64,000 nt of DNA, taken from contig NZ_CP020700.1 of assembly GCF_003932715.1 (NCBI RefSeq), forward strand, positions 6,098,501-6,162,500. Direction: 5' to 3'. Under the pieces are notes generated by a model. That model was not told the origin of the DNA, made no database searches, and saw nothing but the letters and a program-made list of their open reading frames with translations. A program made the translations under genes and the position numbers. Position 1 is the first letter of the stretch, and the number at the start of each line of letters is the position of its first letter. This stretch comes from Streptomyces tsukubensis (GTDB taxonomy: Bacteria > Actinomycetota > Actinomycetes > Streptomycetales > Streptomycetaceae). Of the stretch, positions 62,288 through 64,000 are shown piece after piece.

Positions 62288-63742
62288 ATGAACGAGCAGC
62301 GAGATTCTCAGAACGGTGCGCACCGCGCGCACGACATCGAAGCGGCGGGCGGCCCGGGTCCGCTCGGCGACGCGGGGCGGGCCGGAGGTCCGGACGAGCA
62401 GATCACCCTGCGCGGACCGGCCGAACTGGCCGACTGCCTGCCCTATCTGCTGGGCTACCACCCCTCCGACTCGGTGGTCCTGGTGGCCCTGCACGGCGAA
62501 CGCGGACGGTTCGGCGGCCGGGTGAAGCTGGGCATCCCCGGGTCCCCCGCGGAATGGGAGCCGACCGCCCGGCAGCTCGCGGAGTGTCTGATCGAGACGA
62601 GCCGACGGCGGGACGGGCGCCCCGACGGCATCGTGCTCTTCCTCTGCAGGGAACCGGGCGCGGGCCAGACCGGGCGCGATGTGATGCAGTGGCTGCGCCC
62701 CTTCGCCCAGCGGCTGCGCACCGCCTGCGGCACCCTCGACGTTCCCGTGTTCGAGGCGCTGTGCATCTCCGGCGGCCGGTTCTGGTCCTACTGCTGCCCG
62801 GACGAGCGGTGCTGCCCGGCGGAGGGGGCAGCGCTGGTCACCCCCGGCACCTCCGTCCTGGCGGCGGCCGTGACCTATGCAGGGGTCGGACTGAGGGGGT
62901 CCCAGAAGCAGCTGGAAGCGCGGCTCGAACCGATTCCCGAGCCGGTCTCGGGTGGGCAGCGGCGCGCTCTCGACGACACGGGTGCGGACCTGGTCCGGGG
63001 CATGCTCATCGGCGGAAAGGAACGCAGGGAGATCGGTGACGACACGATCGCCCTGGCGAAGATGCTGATGGACCGGCTGGCCGCAGCGGAGCGGATCACG
63101 AGCCCGCCGTCGGCCGACGCGGCCGATGACCGGCTCATCGGCGACGACGAGGCGGCGTTCGTGATTCTCGGGCTCCAGGACCGGGAGACCCGCGACCGGG
63201 CCGCCGCCTGGATGGAGGGGCCGGACGCCGAACCCGCCCTGCGACTGTGGCGGGCCCTGGCCAGGCGCTGTGTCGGGCCCTACATCGAGCATGCGGCCGC
63301 ACCCCTCACCCTCGCGGGCTGGGTCGCCTGGTCGACCGGCGACGAACCGGCCGCGAGGATCGCCCTTGCCGCGGCCCTGCGCAGCGACGCCGAGTACGTC
63401 TTCGCCCTCCTGCTCCACCAGGCGTGCAACGAAGGCGTGGAGCCGGAGGCCATCCGGAAGTGGCTCCGCCGGGCCGGGGCGGAAGCGCGCGACCGGGCGG
63501 ACACAGACGCCGGGGCGGCCGACGAGGCCCCGGGTGCCGGGGCGCCGGACTCCGCGGAAGGCCCGGGCGGTCCCGCCCGGCCCCGGGTCCGGACGGTGCG
63601 CCCGGCCGGGGGCAGGCCGGCGGGCCGGGAGACGGCGGCAGGTCCGGGCAAGCAGCGACGTCCGGCGGGCACCCGGGGACGGGCAGCGGGTGGAGGCGGC
63701 CGCAGTGGCGGCCGGACGGAGGACGCCCTAGGCGATGCGTGA
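62288..63742 (+). CDS. DUF4192 domain protein
   Basis: A 484-residue protein of the actinobacterial DUF4192 family: LRGPAELADCLPYLLGYHPSDSVVLVALHGERGRFGGR begins the domain, and GWVAWSTGDEPAARIALAAAL in the second half is typical. The last 80 residues are Arg/Gly/Ala-rich and probably disordered. Function is unknown. It is divergent from recQ, and a smaller relative lies on the other side of recQ. The ATG at 62288 is the first start after the promoter region; no clear ribosome binding site. Confidence 0.9.
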   Translation: MNEQRDSQNGAHRAHDIEAAGGPGPLGDAGRAGGPDEQITLRGPAELADCLPYLLGYHPSDSVVLVALHGERGRFGGRVKLGIPGSPAEWEPTARQLAECLIETSRRRDGRPDGIVLFLCREPGAGQTGRDVMQWLRPFAQRLRTACGTLDVPVFEALCISGGRFWSYCCPDERCCPAEGAALVTPGTSVLAAAVTYAGVGLRGSQKQLEARLEPIPEPVSGGQRRALDDTGADLVRGMLIGGKERREIGDDTIALAKMLMDRLAAAERITSPPSADAADDRLIGDDEAAFVILGLQDRETRDRAAAWMEGPDAEPALRLWRALARRCVGPYIEHAAAPLTLAGWVAWSTGDEPAARIALAAALRSDAEYVFALLLHQACNEGVEPEAIRKWLRRAGAEARDRADTDAGAADEAPGAGAPDSAEGPGGPARPRVRTVRPAGGRPAGRETAAGPGKQRRPAGTRGRAAGGGGRSGGRTEDALGDA

Positions 63743-63916
63743 AGGCGGTGGTACGGGAGGCATCGGGCCGCCGCGACCGGCCCGATGCCCGACGGGGAGC
63801 CCGGCGGCCGTCAGCCGGTTTGACGGCAGAACGGACCGCGAGGAAGGAGGATCAAAGAAGCGGGGGAGAAGACGAAAGGAGTGTTTATCGTCAGGCAGAC
63901 GACTATGATCACGGCC

Positions 63917-64000
63917 ATGTCTCCCTACGACCCGTCGGCCTTTCCCCCCTTTGCTGTCACTGTCGATCTGGTCGTGCTCACGGTGCGCCGACACGAGCTC
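63917..64000 (+). CDS. NUDIX hydrolase family protein (5' end only)
   Basis: Twenty-eight codons before the window edge: MSPYDPSAFPPFAVTVDLVV and then LTVRRHEL. This N-terminus is characteristic of a streptomycete NUDIX protein in which a NUDIX box follows outside the window, possibly of the NrtR type with a DNA-binding C-terminus. TATGAT at 63904-63909 is 7 bases before the ATG, suggesting a leaderless transcript. TCGTC-aggca-GACGA at 63888-63902 just upstream could be an operator. Its identity rests on recall of the N-terminus. Confidence 0.65.
   Translation, partial: MSPYDPSAFPPFAVTVDLVVLTVRRHEL

Noticed and set aside
1..64000. CRISPR arrays, tRNA/rRNA genes, insertion sequences, attachment sites or prophage genes
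   Set aside because: No regularly spaced repeats with unique spacers, no cloverleaf or rRNA-like sequence and no transposase or integrase motifs were recognised on either strand.

Overview
The window is a chromosomal segment of a high-GC actinomycete, almost certainly a Streptomyces. Composition, frequent GTG/TTG starts, long antisense open frames and the gene order (lhr, recA-recX, gluABCD with gluRK, miaB, miaA, dapF, rshA, hflX, dinG, lexA, nrdRJ, rnhB, recQ) match the conserved core around SCO5760-SCO5815 of S. coelicolor, as I remember that genome. I see no rRNA, tRNA, CRISPR, insertion sequence, integrase or prophage gene. This is core chromosome, so the unusual content lies mostly in regulation and domain architecture.

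Left part (1-20 kb): a small membrane protein, an SDR oxidoreductase, the repair pair nei and lhr, the azlCD amino-acid exporter, a toroid-fold hypothetical protein, DUF3046, an AI-2E-family permease, a two-gene operon of an HSP90-family ATPase and a 999-residue TPR-like protein, then recA-recX. The recA promoter carries a LexA-type box. The HSP90 gene has a 5' leader in which the ribosome binding site can be sequestered by a 10-bp helix.

Centre-left (19.6-29.7 kb): a minus-strand sulfur cluster (cysteine-rich leader peptide, cysteine dioxygenase, rhodanese) downstream of an FAD monooxygenase; the gluABCD glutamate ABC importer with hairpins in its first two intercistronic gaps; the divergent two-component system gluR-gluK; and a TAXI-family binding protein with no permease. 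The end of the leader peptide gene is perfectly complementary over 9 bp to the cysteine dioxygenase ribosome-binding region.

Centre (29.9-41.5 kb): the tRNA modification genes miaB and miaA interleaved with small hypothetical genes, then dapF, the second RelA/SpoT homologue rshA (synthetase residues look degraded, hydrolase residues intact), a secreted M1-type metallopeptidase and hflX. Right of it is a tandem pair of trypsin-like lipoproteins that share a nearly identical stretch of DNA.

Right part (44.6-64 kb): dinG, lexA with its own LexA-type box, nrdR-nrdJ behind two NrdR-box-like sites 31 bp apart, a TerD-domain protein, a DUF4937-like protein, a histidine phosphatase interrupted by an in-frame TAA, an ADP-ribosylglycohydrolase, a DHA2 efflux pump with divergent TetR regulator and two 20-bp operators, rnhB, a short protein resembling a helicase C-terminal piece, recQ fused to a phosphoribosyltransferase domain, two DUF4192-type proteins around recQ, and the start of a NUDIX gene at the right edge. 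A perfect 24-bp palindrome made of two inverted DnaA boxes lies in the recQ/DUF4192 divergent spacer.

Functionally the window is rich in DNA repair and dNTP supply (nei, lhr, recA, recX, lexA, dinG, nrdRJ, rnhB, recQ) and in nutrient and stress sensing (gluRK, rshA, HSP90, cysteine leader). Many genes have a TANNNT-like hexamer 6-7 bases before the start codon, suggesting leaderless transcripts.
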